In this document: one piece after another, positions 9,941 through 21,288 of the stretch
How the letters are laid out: the number at the start of each line of letters is the position of its first letter
Position numbering within the stretch: the first letter of the stretch is position 1
Source: Epiperipatus broadwayi
Taxonomy: Eukaryota > Onychophora > Udeonychophora > Euonychophora > Peripatidae
Length of the DNA stretch: 64,000 nucleotides
NCBI GenBank assembly: GCA_028023455.1
Contig: JAQFVV010012394.1
Coordinates: 19,238,353-19,302,352, forward strand
Reading direction: 5' to 3'
Notes under the pieces: model-generated
The model's database searches: none
What the model was told of the DNA's origin: nothing
What the model saw: only the letters and a program-made list of their open reading frames with translations
Made by a program: the position numbers and the translations under genes

Positions 9941-12720
9941 TTAGGACTGCAAGACCTCCAACTCAGACTTCAGGAAGGACCCACCCTCTGAGTCTATCAG
10001 TGTGGATGAGGACCCTAATTCCTCGATAAGAATAATTTGATCTGAGGAATCCATTTGTGTGGGGATCATCTTCAGAAGCATATCTTTTAGGTTAATAGGT
10101 ACAGGGTCATTAAGATAGTTGACCCAAATTGGGGAATTGATCCTGGTTTTCTTCCCCTTGGGGGAGTCCCCACTGCCTGTAAGGTCATTTAATTGGCCCA
10201 AGGACTCAGCTTCATCATGAGATGTTAAAGTGGTGGGAGAAGGGAATTGGTCTCTTTGGCCTCTTTTCTCCTACTGCAGGTGAGGGGGTGGTGGAGTCAG
10301 GATAACCATGGAAGGCCTGGATTTTTGGTCCTGTTTCTCCTCAGTAACCCCAATTTCTGGTTTCTCCAGAATAGCTAAGCCAGGAAGGAGTCCTGCCATT
10401 TCAGTCTCTGCTTCTGCTTGTTTGGGAATAACGTAAGAGGGTCTTGCATGACTGTGGGTAGGTTCTTGTAAGTCCTTCATATTCTGTTATTGGGCCTGGA
10501 ATTTGTACCAGTCTGATTGAGTTCTATCTAATGTGGAGGTCACCAGTACACCTGGTGTTATTGGGCCTGGAATTCTGTACTAGTCTAGATTCAGTTCTAT
10601 CTTCCAATGTGGAGAGTCCACCCAAGTTACACCTGTGGAATTTTTTCCGAGTACTTCTGCACTGCAGGCATTTTCTATCTGGACACTCTCATGAGGTACC
10701 CCATTGACAGCAGTAAAAACATTGAGGGGAAACCCCACGAAGGGTAATAATTAGTGGGGACTCACCATACTCCACCATTGCTGGAATTGCCAGAGGTGAT
10801 ACTCCTTTGCCAAGGAGGATCTTAAACTGAGCAATATTTGTGAAAATCTGCATCTCAATGTTAAGTAAAGGCCAGTAGCCAAATGAAACTAATTTCATGA
10901 TTGTACATATGGGGCCAGAATTTAATGCAAGTCCGCCTTACTGTAATTTACCCCGCAGTTTCTAACTGTTCCATCAATACATGTAGGTCTATCCAGCTGA
11001 ATGGTCTTGAGGTATCGGCCGGCGAGTGTTTTATATGATATCTTGAACTGATTGTTAGGATGAAATAAGACTTTGAATATTGATGACCACAGTCCATTCA
11101 CTTTAAAGAGATCAAAGAGGGCTTGCACTGGGAATTTTATAAAATGAAATATTGTTATCTGTGGTTGCTAGAATAAGAGTACAATCATGTTTGTATGGCT
11201 GAAATGATCTCATCAGGAGGGCTGGACTCAATTGGTTAAACCTGTCACTGATGACTGAGTGGTGGGATGAACCGTCTTCAGTGGTCACTGGCTCTCCAAT
11301 CAAAACATCCCCTGAATTTTCTTCAACACTTTCCATGTAATTATTGTCCATAATCTGCATCATCTTGGAATACATGTTTTCTGCTGTCTGAGATTGTTGT
11401 TTATTATCTGAGCTGATTTTCTCAACCCCAGAGGATCTATTCCCTGTAGTTGTCTTTTGGGCATAAGAGATTGACTGTTGATTATTGTGTTTAGGTCTAG
11501 TGTTGGTTTTGTTTTGCTGTGTTGTTCTCTGGCCTTCTTGATTTAAATTATTTTCTAATGCTGGAAATTCAGGACTAAAGTTGTCATTGTTGATTATATT
11601 ATATTCCAGATGATATTTGTTATTTGTTTTTCCCCTGGGTTCCATCTCTTGGGTGTTATTTTGTCATCGGGAGTGGAGAGGCCAAAGGTGGGTGGTTTTG
11701 ATTTTGTAAGATATATAACTTTGACAGAGGAGAGATTATTTGGGTTTTGGTTAGGATTACATTTTGTTTTGGAGATTTGAGAAGATGTGTAATTGTCCTT
11801 ATTGTGTTTTAAACCTCCCTTTGTAATTTGATATCTTTGCTTTTAATCTGGTTTTGGGTAATTCAGCCTTGAGTTTAACTTGGTCTTGGGTATTTAATAG
11901 CTCTGAGGTTTGGTCAGGGAACTCTTATTTGGCTTAGAATCTTTGAAAAACTTGGTAATTTCTGTTGTGGATTCATAACTTGACTTCTCCTGACCTCTCT
12001 GGGTATGCAAATCATGATTAGCACTTTTTCCTGATGTTGTATCTTTGTTTTTAGCTTCATTATCCTTTTCATTACGTTTTTGTGGTGATTATCTTTTTTA
12101 TTAAATTATTTTTACAGGTGCCACTGTTCCAGGGTTTTTGGCCTATGGTTCTCTTCAGAAATATCAGAAAAATCTGTTTTTTGCACTAGGTTGTAGTCAA
12201 TATTAAGTTCTATATTGTCCATTTTTAAAATTGAGATTGACTCCACTTTTTCAATGACTTTTCCAGCCTGCAAAGTTTTGCCACAACCGGCAACTTTTGG
12301 TTCAACACTTTTTTGCCATAATTCACTAAATGTCAATGTTTTTTCCCATATAACTTTTCCCCCCTCCATTTTAGAATCTACTTTCTTCACTGTTTTGTTT
12401 AGTTTGCTGTACTTTATCATATGTGTGTCCTTAGGTGACTCTGTAAGGATTTCAAGTTGGTTATTTTTGAGGCTATCATTACTGTTCTTGTTTTTAACTT
12501 TAGAATTACAGTTTTTACCACTGTTTTCTGTTGAATTTGAGTCACTGATTATTAACATGTTTATTAGGGTTAAAACTATTGTTTCTCAAATGTCTATTAT
12601 GGTTCTTTGGGGGGATTTTGTTAACTCAAGATCTGAGTAGGAATCTTGCCTTAAGGATTCTTCAGAATTTTCTTCATTGATGTTAGCCTTTCTCAGGCAG
12701 CCATTTGCATTGTCAAGAAT
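9941..12720 (-). pseudogene. LINE ORF1 (gag-like, zinc-knuckle) remnant
   Basis: Upstream of ORF2 on the same strand are several open pieces: 12558-12112, 11645-11112, 11128-10922, 10898-10689, 10480-10271 and 10201-9941. An acidic N-terminal stretch (EENSEESLRQDSYSDLEL) is readable up to about 12720. Then come Asn/Gln/Ser-rich segments, a region like the RNA-binding part of LINE ORF1 proteins (11200-10870), and CFYCCQWGTS..ECP near 10715-10675, which looks like a CCHC zinc knuckle whose His position was displaced by a small deletion. A Pro/Glu-rich tail follows. ORF1 proteins coat LINE RNA. The pieces lie in different frames with stops, so it is non-functional. Confidence 0.7.
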
Positions 12721-13110
12721 GGAATTAATATTAAATTTTCTTCAATGAAAATTTATCTTTTTTTCACTTATTATGTACTGTAACAATAGAAAAAGTACTT
12801 ACAAAAATGCCTATTAACTTCTTACATCCAATCTCTTGCCTTACTGTATGATTAAGTCTGTAACCAGCAGAGTTTATGAACTGAGTTCCTTTCAATATGG
12901 AAAATGGATGTAATTACTGTTAAAAGATTATTACACAGTAAAACGCGATTAGTGGAAAATGATTGAAAGTAAATCATATATATATATAGTGAGAAAATTT
13001 TGTTAATCTCATTCTAAAAGTAATGAGAAATAGTTATTAGAATTTGTTTAATATATAGTTGGGATCATTTAGAATTTAGATCTTATTGATTTTGATTCTA
13101 CTTATAGATA
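12721..13110. other. LINE 5' edge and A+T-rich sequence
   Basis: No gene seen. The 5' boundary of the LINE should lie here but I cannot place it. A short (TA)n run lies near 12978-12988. Confidence 0.4.
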
Positions 13111-14125
13111 AAAGATGAGAATACAAAACAATAATTACAAATTTAATAATAATAACAATAATAAGAATAATAATAAGAATAAAAACAACAACAATGACCA
13201 TAGTGATAATTTTGTTTGATATAAAGATGTAATGTTTATATATAACAAAGAAATGGAAAGTATTATTTGCAATATAAAGAGTTATTATAATATGATAGTG
13301 AATTTAGTTTACAAATGTCCAGTCAAGTTGAAAAGAACTTAAATAAGTGTCATTTCTATATAATTTTCATTTTGAATAATAGTATTTTTATTAATGAATT
13401 TAATGAGTTTACATTTATTACTTGGTAAATAAGTTAAATATTGATTTATCTTACTTTCTGTAATGAATAAATTTAGTAGATGCACTAGCATTAGTTGGTT
13501 TTTTTATGTGATCATTTTATGACATAGCTTTCCAGTTATTCAAGATAAAAAGGAAATTGGGTGAGAATGCATCTCTAAGAGATGATAAAGATATCTTCAT
13601 TGCTAGAAGAATGTAATTTATACAAACTGAAGTAAAAAATGTAAGAGATATTAATGATAGTACTCATAAAAACAACTAATCTTTAGTTATCTATATCTGG
13701 TAAAAGATGGAGGATACAAAGAGTAAAACTTTAGTCAATATAATTAATTCTTATATAATAATAAAATATTGATGTATTAATGTATTATATTTAAACAGAA
13801 TAGATGTAATGTTTTGAAATCACTTCAATAGTTTAACAAAACAAGAATGTAAGATTATCCCATAGTTATTGTTATGGATAATTCAAGAGTAAATAATATT
13901 TCAAAAGATTTATATTTTAAAGAGCTATTAAATTATAATTTATCTAAAAGATGATGTATTTAAATAAATTATCAGTTGATAAAACTGATAAGAATGATAA
14001 ATAGATACCTTCATTCCCAGAAGCTAATTTTGAATGTTTGAGAGCAGATTATTCTTAAATATTTAATAACTGTAAAGAAATACAGTAATAAATGTGATTT
14101 ATATCATAAAAGAAAAATCTTTAAA
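13111..14125. other. Asn-codon-rich microsatellite and A+T-rich sequence
   Basis: 13141-13195 is an imperfect (AAT/AAC/AAG)n microsatellite. The plus frame around it reads an Asn/Lys-rich peptide followed by stops. It might be a trace of a retroelement gag, but no diagnostic motif is visible. The rest to 14125 is A+T-rich with no gene seen. Confidence 0.4.
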
Positions 14126-14570
14126 CATCACATGATCACCATTTCTTATGCTAGCATATTATTGTTTTTAAAACAGGCAAAACTCTCCATACAGTAATTA
14201 ATGCCATTCAGTGCCAACCAGAGAAATCAATTGATGTGAGAATGCTTAATGCATAAATTCCCTATCTAGTGCCTACTCATCCAATATCCCCAGGCTAGTT
14301 TCTGGCTTGTGTCCTTCATCTGTGAGGAGCTTTGTATCTGAGAGCACTGCACCTAGATCTTAGGATCTAATGCAACTCTCCAGCAGCCACCTTTTATCTC
14401 TACTTAACTGAGAACACAATAATATTTTCAATCTAAGCTCAATAGCTTATATAGTCATATGGGTCTGAACCCAGTTCAGTATCCATACATTTTGTTGTCT
14501 TTGGCTCTTTAACAACCATAGCCACCACTATCCTATTAGGTAGGATTGATGTTAAACCATTATACATTAC
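14126..14570 (+). repeat. R1 repeat, full unit
   Basis: An R1 unit running catgatcaccatttcttatg ... aggcaaaactctcc ... gtgccaaccagagtaatcaa ... ctagtttctggcttgtg ... cctagatcttaggatctaat ... cagttcagtatccatacat ... taggattgatgttaaacc. The same order of landmarks occurs in the units beginning near 14.57, 18.28 and 48.0 kb. The unit holds a hammerhead-like block on the minus strand (14287-14328), but its first core box reads CAGATGA, so this copy should be inactive. Confidence 0.75.
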
Positions 14571-14714
14571 ATGATCACTATTTCTTATGCTATCACATTA
14601 CTGTTATTAAAACAGGCAAAACTCAGTAGTGCAACTCAGTGCCAACCAGAGTAATCAATGGATGCCAGAAGGCTTGTGCATAAAATTCCTATCTAGTGTC
14701 TTATTCATCCAATA

Positions 14715-14756
14715 TCTCCAGACTAGTTTCTGGCTTGTGGCGCTCATCAGTGAGAA
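14715..14756 (-). ncRNA. Hammerhead-like motif in R1 (inverted partner)
   Basis: On the minus strand: TTCTCA, CTGATGA, a stem II hairpin with one altered pair (GCGC-CACAA-GCCA), GAAAC, TA, GTC, TGGAGA. The core boxes are intact. Stem I has one mismatch relative to the 14.85 kb copy. Confidence 0.5.
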
Positions 14757-14853
14757 GCTTTGGATCAGAGAGCACTGCACCTAGATAAAAGGTGTTTGCT
14801 GGAGGGTTGCATTAGATCCTAAGATCTAGGTGTCGTGCTCTCAGATTCAAAGC

Positions 14854-14895
14854 TTCTCACTGACGAAGGCCACAAGCCAGAAACTAGTCTGGGGA
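14854..14895 (+). ncRNA. Hammerhead-like ribozyme motif in R1 (best copy)
   Basis: Layout read by eye: stem I 5' strand TTCTCA (14854-14859), core CTGACGA (14860-14866; position 7 is tolerant in hammerheads), A, stem II GGC-CACAA-GCC, A, core GAAA (14880-14883), minimal stem III AC-TA-GT with cleavage triplet GTC ending at 14889, stem I 3' strand TGGGGA (14890-14895; pairs with two G-U wobbles). The weak point is an A-A mismatch where canonical ribozymes have a G-C pair next to the core. Activity is inference. Confidence 0.55.
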
Positions 14896-15055
14896 TATTG
14901 GTTGAGTAGACACTAGATAGTGCTTTTATGCACAAGCCTTCTGGCATCCATTGATTACTCTAGTTGGCACTGAGTGGCACTACTGCATGGAGAGTTTTGC
15001 CTGTTTTAATAACAGTAATGTGTTAGCATAAGAGATAGTGATCATGTGATGTTTA

Positions 15056-15490
15056 GTGGTTTAACACCAATCCTGCCTAATAGGATAGTGACTATTGTTG
15101 CTAAAGAGCAAAAGACATCAAAATGTATGGGTACTGAACTGGGTTCACACCCATATGACTATATAAGCTATTGAGCTTAGATTGAAAATAATTGTTTCAA
15201 TTTTATTCTCACCCATATGACTATATAAGCTATTGAGCTTAGATTGAAAATAATTGTTTCAATTTTATTCTCATAGTTTTGTAGTTAAGTAGAGATAAAA
15301 CGTGGCTGCTGGAGGGTTGCATTAGTTCCTAAGATCTTTGTGCAGGGCTCTCAGATTCAAAGCTTCTCACTGACAAAGGCCGCAAGCCAGAAACTAGTCT
15401 GGGGATATTGGATGAGTAGGCAATAGATAGGGATTTTATGCACAAGCCTTCTAGAATGCCTTGATTACTCTGGTTGGCACTGAGTGGCAA
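15056..15490 (-). repeat. R1 repeat, inverted unit with perfect 62-bp duplication
   Basis: A further R1 unit in minus orientation continues to gcactgagtggc at about 15488. It contains a perfect head-to-tail duplication of 62 bp (15148-15209 and 15210-15271). Its hammerhead-like block (15364-15405, plus strand) reads CTGACAA in the first core box, a change at an essential G, so it should be inactive. Confidence 0.75.
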
Positions 15491-16305
15491 AAATATCATG
15501 ATTTAAGTGGATTAAATGAAAACAGTGAAATATGTATGTATTTTTGAGTTTTATTTAATAAACTTAGAAGTGAAATAACCTTATTTATAATGGTGAATAG
15601 TATGGATAAAATAATATATTTCTTAATTTTAAGAATATTTGATGAGAAAATATATAGATGTAAATAAGCTAGTTGTTTTTATTCATAAATAAGTGTGTTG
15701 TCTTGATTTATTTTTCTTAGTTATCAAATAGTTAGATGTTCTGGTATGTTAATATTCAAGTACATTGTAAGCTAAAGCGATATGGGCTCTTAAACTAACA
15801 AAAGGTAGAATTGATTAGATTTTAAATTTAATAGTTGAACAAGAAGAGATATGAATTTGAAACGTTTTGGAATTTAGAACTGAGTTAATGAAGGCACATA
15901 TAGATGTTAAACATATATTGTAGACTTAATTAAAGTGTATATCATGGTATTTATTGTATAACCTAATTACAGTGAGATATAAATAAATGGAGGAATTTAT
16001 TTATGGGTGATTGAACATAAAGATAGAATTTAGCATTAACTTTTTAAGAAAAGACTGCTATTAATTTTTGCAGCTTATTATTATTAAATATATATTAAAT
16101 TTTCAAATAAGCTAAAAAAAATATTTTTTGTGTGTGTGAGATACAAATGCAACATTTTAACTTGAATTTAAACTTGGTGGCATTATGTATATAAAAAGTG
16201 TGTTAGCTTATTTATTTTATTTGTAATTCTAAGATTATCTAAATTAATTAAAAGTAATAAAATAGCTTACCTTGTCATTAAATGATAATTTTAATAAACA
16301 TCCCA
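15491..16305. other. A+T-rich stretch, no gene seen
   Basis: No coding or RNA signal that I can support. Confidence 0.5.
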
Positions 16306-16442
16306 GTAATATTTACTAAGGCAATAAACCTAAAGCATGTGCAGTTGAAAATGTGAAGGTAGGGACCTCTACAGGTCTTAACCACAAGCTTATACATTTT
16401 CAATCGCACATGCTTTAGATTTATTGCCTTAGTCAATATTAC
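16306..16442. repeat. Small foldback repeat
   Basis: Arms of about 50 bp (16306-16357 and 16392-16442) pair closely: ctaaggcaataaacctaaag and catgtgc on the left, gcacatgctttagatttatt and gccttag on the right, around a loop of about 34 nt. It looks like a solitary miniature inverted-repeat element. I see no coding content or target duplication. Confidence 0.75.
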
Positions 16443-18120
16443 TTACGTAATCAATGTGCATTAAATAAATTTATAATTAAGCATCCTAGTATAAAATGGC
16501 CATATTTTTAATAAGCAATTTATCAAAATTTATTATTTTAATTTTATTCATGGCAAAATTTTAAGATTAATATGTTTTTATACCTTGAATGATATAATAG
16601 AGTTTATTTAATATTTAATTTTATTTACTAGTGCAGAGATAATATGTAATTTAAACAGTAAGGATTTTTCATCCTAACATATATAAATTATGTTAGTGAC
16701 ATGTTAATAAAAGCATATAATTAGTTTTATATAATAGCAATAATAAAATACAGTATGTATTATTACATTTATTTGTTGACATTTTATTTACTTTATCCAT
16801 TTCAAAAATAATCTTTAAATACAAGCAAATGGGACATTAAATTATTCTTAAAAGAATAATATGCATGTATATGTGTTTTATATGTTTTTTGGGATAATTC
16901 AAAGACATTAGATTTTTGATATTCAATATACACCTAATTTTTTTTCTATATAAATTTTCTTTTGCATGAAACAACATGAGTTTAAAAAAAAATTATCTTC
17001 CTACATGAGTTGCTTTAAAATAACATGATCGGTTAAAAAAATGGTACTTTGGGATTAGAGTGGCTGTGATGTATTCATGATTGGAATGAAGACATGAATG
17101 TTATTGTCTGGACGGCTTAAAAACCAGCTTACGTTCTCAAAATAATTATTAGATTGTCTTAAGTTGTTATTAAACTTTTTTTCAAATTTTAAATAATTTA
17201 ATGTAAATAATATATATATATATTTTTTAGAAGAATATAAATGTTTTTATATTTGCAGATTTGTTTCTGAGGTTTATTTCATTATGATAAATCACAAAAC
17301 TAGAAAAAAAATTATGTCTGTTATAATCATCTAATTTTTTTAAAGAAAGTTTTATTTCTTTATTTCTCATCATTTTAAGGACAAAAATCCCTTTTCTGGA
17401 AATATTCCTGAAATCAGAGAAATTTCTTTATCAGCACTGGAACAATTCTTTTGAAAGGGAAGTACCTTTTTGGCATTGATGCTTTGCTTCCATTTTGACA
17501 TTTGGTTTTTTAAAACAAATCCTTGTTATACATCAAAAGTTTTAGTAATATCAATGGTATTCAAATCACGTGCAAATGTATGCATTTATTGTCAGAAAGT
17601 AACAGTGAATAAAATCTTGAGTATTTCTCTATTTTACAGGCAAACAATATCTCAGCCATATTTTTAATAAATGTGCAGTTCCAGAGATCTACAATTTCTT
17701 TTTTCAAATGTGTTAATTGTTAAATTAAAAAAAAAAGTTAAATGAAATAAAGTACTAAATTCTGATGAATTACATTAATAATCATTATTTCAATTTTTTT
17801 TACTTATAATGTGTAAGTGACAATACACTTTGAAAGTTAAAGTTTTCAATGTCACGTGTAGAGAAACCAATGAGTGTTTTATCATATGTGTTATCTATCA
17901 CTTTCAAGTTTTTTTATTTTTCAAATGAAATTTATGTTTCTATAACTCATTTTTTATTTATGTTCAATGTATATGAAGTAAAATATGATAGCACACAAAA
18001 AATATAACATTCAAATGAAATTTTTCATGTGGTTTATTTAATTATTTTCGTTAATTTCTTAGGTCTGGGACCAATCTCCTTATTTTCCATATATTGTAAT
18101 GGTAAGAAAAGTAGTACTGC
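16443..18120. other. A+T-rich stretch, no gene seen
   Basis: No gene seen on either strand. An open frame at 17470-17667 has no recognisable motif and a composition like its surroundings, so I do not call it. Confidence 0.5.
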
Positions 18121-18129
18121 TTTAACCTA

Positions 18130-18176
18130 ATCTAGAGATATAGAGGGGTTCGAACCTCGCCTACTCCTCCAGATTA
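18130..18176 (+). repeat. tRNA-like (SINE) fragment
   Basis: A T-arm-like sequence, gaggggttcgaacctcgcc, is followed by tactcctcca. It matches a B-box and T stem, but the rest of the cloverleaf is not convincing. Probably a truncated tRNA-derived repeat next to the R1 insertion. Confidence 0.3.
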
Positions 18177-18276
18177 CTACCAAGTGGGTACATTTTAACA
18201 GTTGATAATCAGGTTTATGTATATAATGACACTGACAACCAGTCCAGTTATAATACTAGTGAATGAAAGTTTATTA

Positions 18277-18721
18277 ACACAGGCAAAACTCTCCATACAG
18301 TAGTGCCACTCAGTGCCAGCCAGAGTAATCAATGGATGCCAGAAGGCTTGTGCATAAAATCCCCATATAGTCCCCACTCATCCAATATCTCCAGATTAGT
18401 TTCTGACTTGTGGCCTTCATCAGTGAGAAGCCTCAGATTTGAGAGCACTGCACCTAGATCTTAGGATCTAATGCAACTCTCCAGATGCCACCTTTTATCT
18501 CTACTTAACTACAAAACTATGAGAATAAAATTGAAAACACATTATTTCCGACCTAAGCTCAATAGCTTATATATTCATATGGGTCTGAACTCAGTTCAGT
18601 ACCCATACATTTTGATTACTCTGGCTGGCATTGAATGGCAGTACTATGTGGAGAGTTTTTCCTGTGTTAATAACAGTTATGTGCAAGCATAAGAAATGGT
18701 GATCTTGTGATGTTTTGTGAC
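18277..18721 (+). repeat. R1 foldback insertion with 13-bp target duplication
   Basis: The insert is flanked by exact 13-bp direct repeats tgaaagtttatta (18264-18276 and 18722-18734). It starts acacaggcaaaactctcc, runs through R1 to acccatacattttg, then switches to the inverted R1 end (attactctggctggcattga ... tgtgttaataacagtt ... gatgtt). The exact flanks show this foldback form was inserted as one unit. Internal frames on both strands are incidental. Confidence 0.8.
18388..18429 (-). ncRNA. Hammerhead-like motif in R1 (18.4 kb)
   Basis: Minus strand: TTCTCA, CTGATGA, stem II hairpin with one changed base (GGC-CACAA-GTC), GAAAC, TA, ATC in place of GTC, TGGAGA. The core boxes are intact. 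The minimal stem III and stem I are each weakened by one change. Confidence 0.4.
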
Positions 18722-18734
18722 TGAAAGTTTATTA

Positions 18735-20190
18735 TTTACATAGGAAAACAATTTAAAGATTAAATAAAAGTGCTGGTTGCTATTTCCTTTGCAACAGTAT
18801 ACATATATATGATATCCAATAATTTGTATAAACAATTAAATTAGTGTTTATAAAACGATAATACCCTGAGCCAACAATTAGGTTACTTTCATTTAAAAGA
18901 GAGAAAGAGTGTGTGTGATTTATAGCTCTAGGGTGAAATTACAAAGTACAGATAACTAGTTAAACAAGTGTAATATAATTTAGGGCACGTTTAAATATTG
19001 CCCTACTTTAACTCTTAAAACTAAAAATGAGAAACCCCCAATGGACATTTTCCAGATTTAGAACATTTTGATCATATGAAAGTAAGGCTTTAATTGTATA
19101 CTGAAAAATAAACTATCTTGGTTCTTAGTGATTAAATTTGTGAGTTTAAAATGAGAGTCTTGAAGCACGATGGCTTCATTTGAGACTAACCTGAGACTGG
19201 ATAGCACTCTGTCTCTAAACTAGAGTTAGAAAAAAAGGAATTCATTCACCGCAGCATGAACCAAGCTCAAGAATGGAGTATAATTGCTTGTGTCCAGATA
19301 TATATGTGAAGATTGTGGGATTCAATCTATTAACCAATTGCAATCCCAGAGAGGCATTGGCTTATGAAGGAGTGATGACGGGAGTGATAAGTAAGTGCTA
19401 AAACACTTACAAATCACTGAGTAGCACAATATGAAGAAAATGTGGCCAAATGACCATTGAAATCAAAACCTTAATTATGAACATACATAAAATAGTATGA
19501 TTCAAAATTTTATGAGACAGAAAATATCTGCTATTAAAATAATTATTATTTCCCCTGTTTTAACTAATATCAAATAAAAGAAGAATGGGCATATTAACAA
19601 TTGATTATAGTTTAAGTAGTTTTTTTTACAGAACTAATGCATATTTCAAACTTTAATTTATATACAGACATACTGTCCCCCCCCCTCTCTCTCTTTTACA
19701 TATAACAATTATTATGAATGTTTAATTTATTTACGATCTACAGAAACATATATATATTAGGAGTAAACCCAGGTTGACTTAAGAAGCATATAACAACATG
19801 ATGCAGGCTTGGATTTTTTTCTTTTAAAATACAAAATAAAATATTTATCAAAAATTATTGCATGTCTTTTGTTCTAATTATAAATTAAAGAGACATTGTG
19901 TTTGCTCTCGTTTAACAAAAATGCATTAATAGAATAAATACAATAGGAGGGAATTGGATGGAGTGATTTTCTTTTATTCAAAGAAGTTTGTTATAAAATC
20001 TAAATATTCCTTTACTCATAATAATATATCAAACAAATAAGGAAACAATTATATTGATTAAAATTTATTATTTTTCCATTCCAGTTCCTCCTATAGATTG
20101 TATATATATAGACAGATATACCACAGACAATAAGAAAAAAATCACTCGTTCCTTTCTTAACAAAAGAAAATAAAAAGTAAGTATATACAT
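18735..20190. other. A+T-rich stretch, no gene seen
   Basis: No gene seen. It holds a CT-rich run near 19675-19695 and short (TA)n runs. Confidence 0.5.
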
Positions 20191-20194
20191 ATTG

Positions 20195-20460
20195 CTTACA
20201 GTAACTCCCCTTATGTACACTTTAATGCAATTTTTTTTTAATGATTTCTTTATTTTCCTGATAATTATTTTAAAAGGGTAGAGGAGATTAAGATTGCTCT
20301 GATGAAGACTGCAGGACAGTCAAAACTCTCAGGGAAATAAAGAAATCATTAAAAAATTTGCATTAAAGTATATATGAGGGGAGTTATTGTAAGCAATATA
20401 TATGAATATATGAAGAAATGCAAAGACAGTAAAAAGAGAAAAATAAAAATAAATATATAT
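20195..20460 (+). repeat. R4 foldback repeat
   Basis: Terminal arms pair: left attgcttacagtaactcccc, ctttaatgca, tgatttctttattttcctga; right aggggagttattgtaagcaa preceded by gcattaaagtatat and ggaaataaagaaatcatt. The centre has gctctgatgaagactgcagg. A second R4 copy lies at 44352-44659. The left arm is shorter here, so only part of the foldback remains. Confidence 0.7.
20299..20330 (+). ncRNA. Hammerhead-like motif in R4 (20.3 kb)
   Basis: CTGATGA, A, perfect 5-bp stem II GACTG-CAGGA-CAGTC, then AAAAC where GAAAC is expected, then TCTC. The lost G and the missing GTC make activity unlikely in this copy. Confidence 0.35.
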
Positions 20461-20639
20461 TCCTAATAAGTAGGATGGCAATCAACTAAAATGACACTTT
20501 ACATATACAATAGACAAATTAAAAAGAATTGTCATTATACATACAAATATGATATAATGAAAATATTTAAAATATTACATTATATAAGTCAAAAAAATTA
20601 TACATACAATTTAAAAATCTAAAATGAAATAAAATTCAA

Positions 20640-21249
20640 TTTGCAAGTTAAACGAAAGTGAAAAGACAAGCGAGAGTTCAAGTTACTGGTAACTTGAGGC
20701 ATGTGGCGAGATATATGTTGATACAGCAAGGTATTGATGATCCATTGTCAGAAAGTCTATCTAAGTTTCCAGGTTCATAGCATGTTTTGATGGTAGTTGT
20801 TCACAGGAAGATAAAAGGCATTGGTCAGACAATTTTCCCATGTTCTCCAGCTGACTACATTGTTCCGACTCTGGCCCAAGAAAGGACAGGAGAGGGGAGA
20901 CAAAGAGGTCTACTCACACATTTTTATAGCACTGTACATTTCAAAGAAAAAATTTGAAATAAGTAAAACATAAATGGACAATGGTTCAAGGTACAGTGTG
21001 GCAGAGGCTTCATGACGATCTTCAGTAAGATTTTTTTTAAAGATTTTCTTCAGCAAAAAATTTGTTTTAAACATAAGATGTCTTTAACAAGAGCTTCAGC
21101 AAGGATAAGGGAGAGAACAAAAGGAGAGTTCTTTATTTATACCCTTCTTAATTGCTTTTCTACATTCCATTTGCTAATTAATAGTGACCAATGTCAATTG
21201 TTTAGTTCCCCCTGTTATCTTACCTTTTAATTAATTTTTCTTTAATTAG
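20640..21249. other. Less A+T-rich unassigned segment
   Basis: This stretch is visibly richer in G+C and more complex than its surroundings and includes the palindrome caagttactggtaacttg. It may be a solo LTR or other repeat, but I find no second copy, coding motif or boundary in this window. The short plus-strand frame at 21012-21230 has no recognisable features. Confidence 0.3.
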
Positions 21250-21288
21250 TTTTGAAATATGAATTTTTTTCTACAGAACAGGCTTTTT

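Larger units (their letters stand above)
14568..15055. repeat. R1 foldback: direct half joined to inverted half
   Basis: A second R1 unit begins at 14568, runs to about 14790 (gcactgcacctagat) and is followed at once by its reverse complement (14800-15055: ggagggttgc ... ctgttttaataacagtaatg ... gatcatgtgatg). The two halves pair along most of their length, giving an arm of about 220-240 bp. Each half carries a hammerhead-like core on opposite strands (14715-14756 minus, 14854-14895 plus). Confidence 0.8.

Noticed and set aside
13141-13210. Asn-rich frame as a coding gene
   Set aside because: It is an (AAT/AAC)n microsatellite followed by stops.
14400-15500. CRISPR-like array from repeated blocks
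   Set aside because: Repeats are long, few and inverted, and this is a eukaryotic transposon cluster, not short regular repeats with spacers.
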